Shown here: one piece after another, positions 31,476-32,075 of the stretch | Layout of the letters: each line of letters begins with the position of its first letter | Position numbering within the stretch: position 1 is the first letter of the stretch | From: a virus | IMG/VR virus record: IMGVR_UViG_3300032286_000430 | Coordinates: 1-32,075 of that record | Reading direction: 5' to 3' (one strand) | DNA: 32,075 bases | The notes under the pieces: model-generated | Told to the model about the DNA's origin: nothing | The model's input: the letters and a program-made list of their open reading frames with translations, nothing else | The model's database searches: none | Made by a program: the position numbers and the translations under genes

Positions 31476-32075
31476 ATGAAATATGTATCACCAGAAGAAC
31501 AAAAAATAGAAAATCTTAGATCAAGCACCTTGGTAGAAGAAGCACCGTATCATCCCGGATACGAAGATGCCGCAATGAACATGAGTGATAAAGGCTACGA
31601 AGAAGCAAATCTTGCTGATGCTATTCGCTTTAACATGAAACGTGATAAAAAACGTTTTTGGGCTGGCGATAACATTAGTGAATATGTAGTTGGTCACAGA
31701 GATGAACTAATTGCAGGCGCAACAGAGGCTTTTGAAAAAGTTTTAGATGCGTTACTAATCGATCGTGAAAACGATCCTAACAGTCGAGGCACAGCACATC
31801 GCTTGGCCAAGATGTATTTTAACGAAATTATGGGAGGTCGATATGATCCAGCACCAGATGCAACAGCTTTTCCAAATGATTCAGCAGATAGATATGAAGG
31901 TATGCTTGTTGTTCGTAGCGAACTGCGTTCTATGTGCAGTCATCATCATCAGCCTGTGTCTGGTGTTGCTTACATCGGAATCATCGCCGCAAATAAACTT
32001 ATTGGCCTGTCTAAATATACTAGGATCGCTCAGTGGTGTAGTCGTCGTGGCACACTTCAAGAAGAACTATGTAAC
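31476..32075 (+). CDS. folE: GTP cyclohydrolase I (partial, runs off the right edge)
   Basis: Two hundred codons are open to the window edge without a stop, starting at ATG 31476 after GGAG. It begins MKYVSPEEQKIENL. The GTP cyclohydrolase I core is clear: SRGTAHRLAKMYFNEIMGG, then RSMCSHHHQPVSGVAYIGII with the Cys and His zinc ligands (C-x2-H-H type), then LIGLSKYTRIAQWCSRRGT and LQEELC, the family's closing signature. The enzyme converts GTP to dihydroneopterin triphosphate, first step of both folate and 7-deazaguanine (preQ0) synthesis. The nearby DpdA-like and QueD-like genes favour DNA base modification; dfrB leaves a folate role open. The C-terminal part is outside the window. Confidence 0.9.
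   Translation, partial: MKYVSPEEQKIENLRSSTLVEEAPYHPGYEDAAMNMSDKGYEEANLADAIRFNMKRDKKRFWAGDNISEYVVGHRDELIAGATEAFEKVLDALLIDRENDPNSRGTAHRLAKMYFNEIMGGRYDPAPDATAFPNDSADRYEGMLVVRSELRSMCSHHHQPVSGVAYIGIIAANKLIGLSKYTRIAQWCSRRGTLQEELCN

Noticed and set aside
1-32075. tRNA genes, CRISPR arrays, insertion sequences, integrase or attachment sites
   Set aside because: Genes fill the window with no gap over 300 bases; none of the gaps shows cloverleaf arms, direct-repeat arrays or transposase ends.

Overview
The window looks like part of a T4-like contractile-tailed phage genome (Caudoviricetes), probably infecting a Gram-negative aquatic bacterium. The support is a T4-type replication core (family B DNA polymerase gp43 and sliding clamp gp45), a DsbA-like late-transcription DNA-binding protein, a perfect T4 late-promoter octamer at 13613, long runs of co-directional genes joined by 1-14 base overlaps, and no ribosomal, tRNA or housekeeping genes. 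The marine or freshwater setting is an inference from the protein style. The host cannot be read from the sequence.

Region 1 (1-13562, + strand) is an unusual block of about a dozen abutting genes. Two encode giant mosaic proteins (at least 1091 and 1427 aa). Others encode a Cys/Lys-rich modular protein, a truncated kinase-like protein, a tandem GNAT acetyltransferase, a Dps-type ferritin and a deaminase. Several start with the same short peptide, M-[K/R]-x-x-[E/D]-F, which resembles the capsid-targeting peptide of T4 internal proteins. Leu-x-Glu sites, like those cut by the T4 prohead protease, lie between modules. I infer that this block encodes cargo packaged in the head and possibly delivered to the host with the DNA.

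Region 2 (13563-16978) has a hairpin-rich gap with the late promoter, a glycosyltransferase-like gene and a NeuD/PglD-like acyltransferase on +. A two-gene minus-strand island follows: a short DegT-like aminotransferase and a nitronate-monooxygenase-like flavoprotein. A short divergent promoter region separates it from the next block.

Region 3 (16979-26268, +) is replication and DNA metabolism: DsbA-like protein, gp43, a methyltransferase-like protein, gp45, a small membrane protein, a DpdA-like tRNA-guanine-transglycosylase homologue, a 60-aa R67/DfrB-type dihydrofolate reductase, a YdcH-like coiled coil, a PD-(D/E)XK nuclease, and a divergent QueD/PTPS-like protein. With the GTP cyclohydrolase I (FolE) that runs off the right edge, these suggest replacement of guanine in phage DNA by a 7-deazaguanine. 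QueE and QueC are not in the window.

Region 4 (26265-31396, +) is a glycan or surface-modification cassette: SGNH-like hydrolase, GT-B glycosyltransferase, GalE-like epimerase, PLP aminotransferase-like protein, 2OG-Fe(II) oxygenase and a left-handed beta-helix acyltransferase. folE then begins from its own sigma70-like promoter. No tRNA, rRNA, CRISPR array, insertion sequence or integrase was seen, and no gap between genes exceeds 300 bases.
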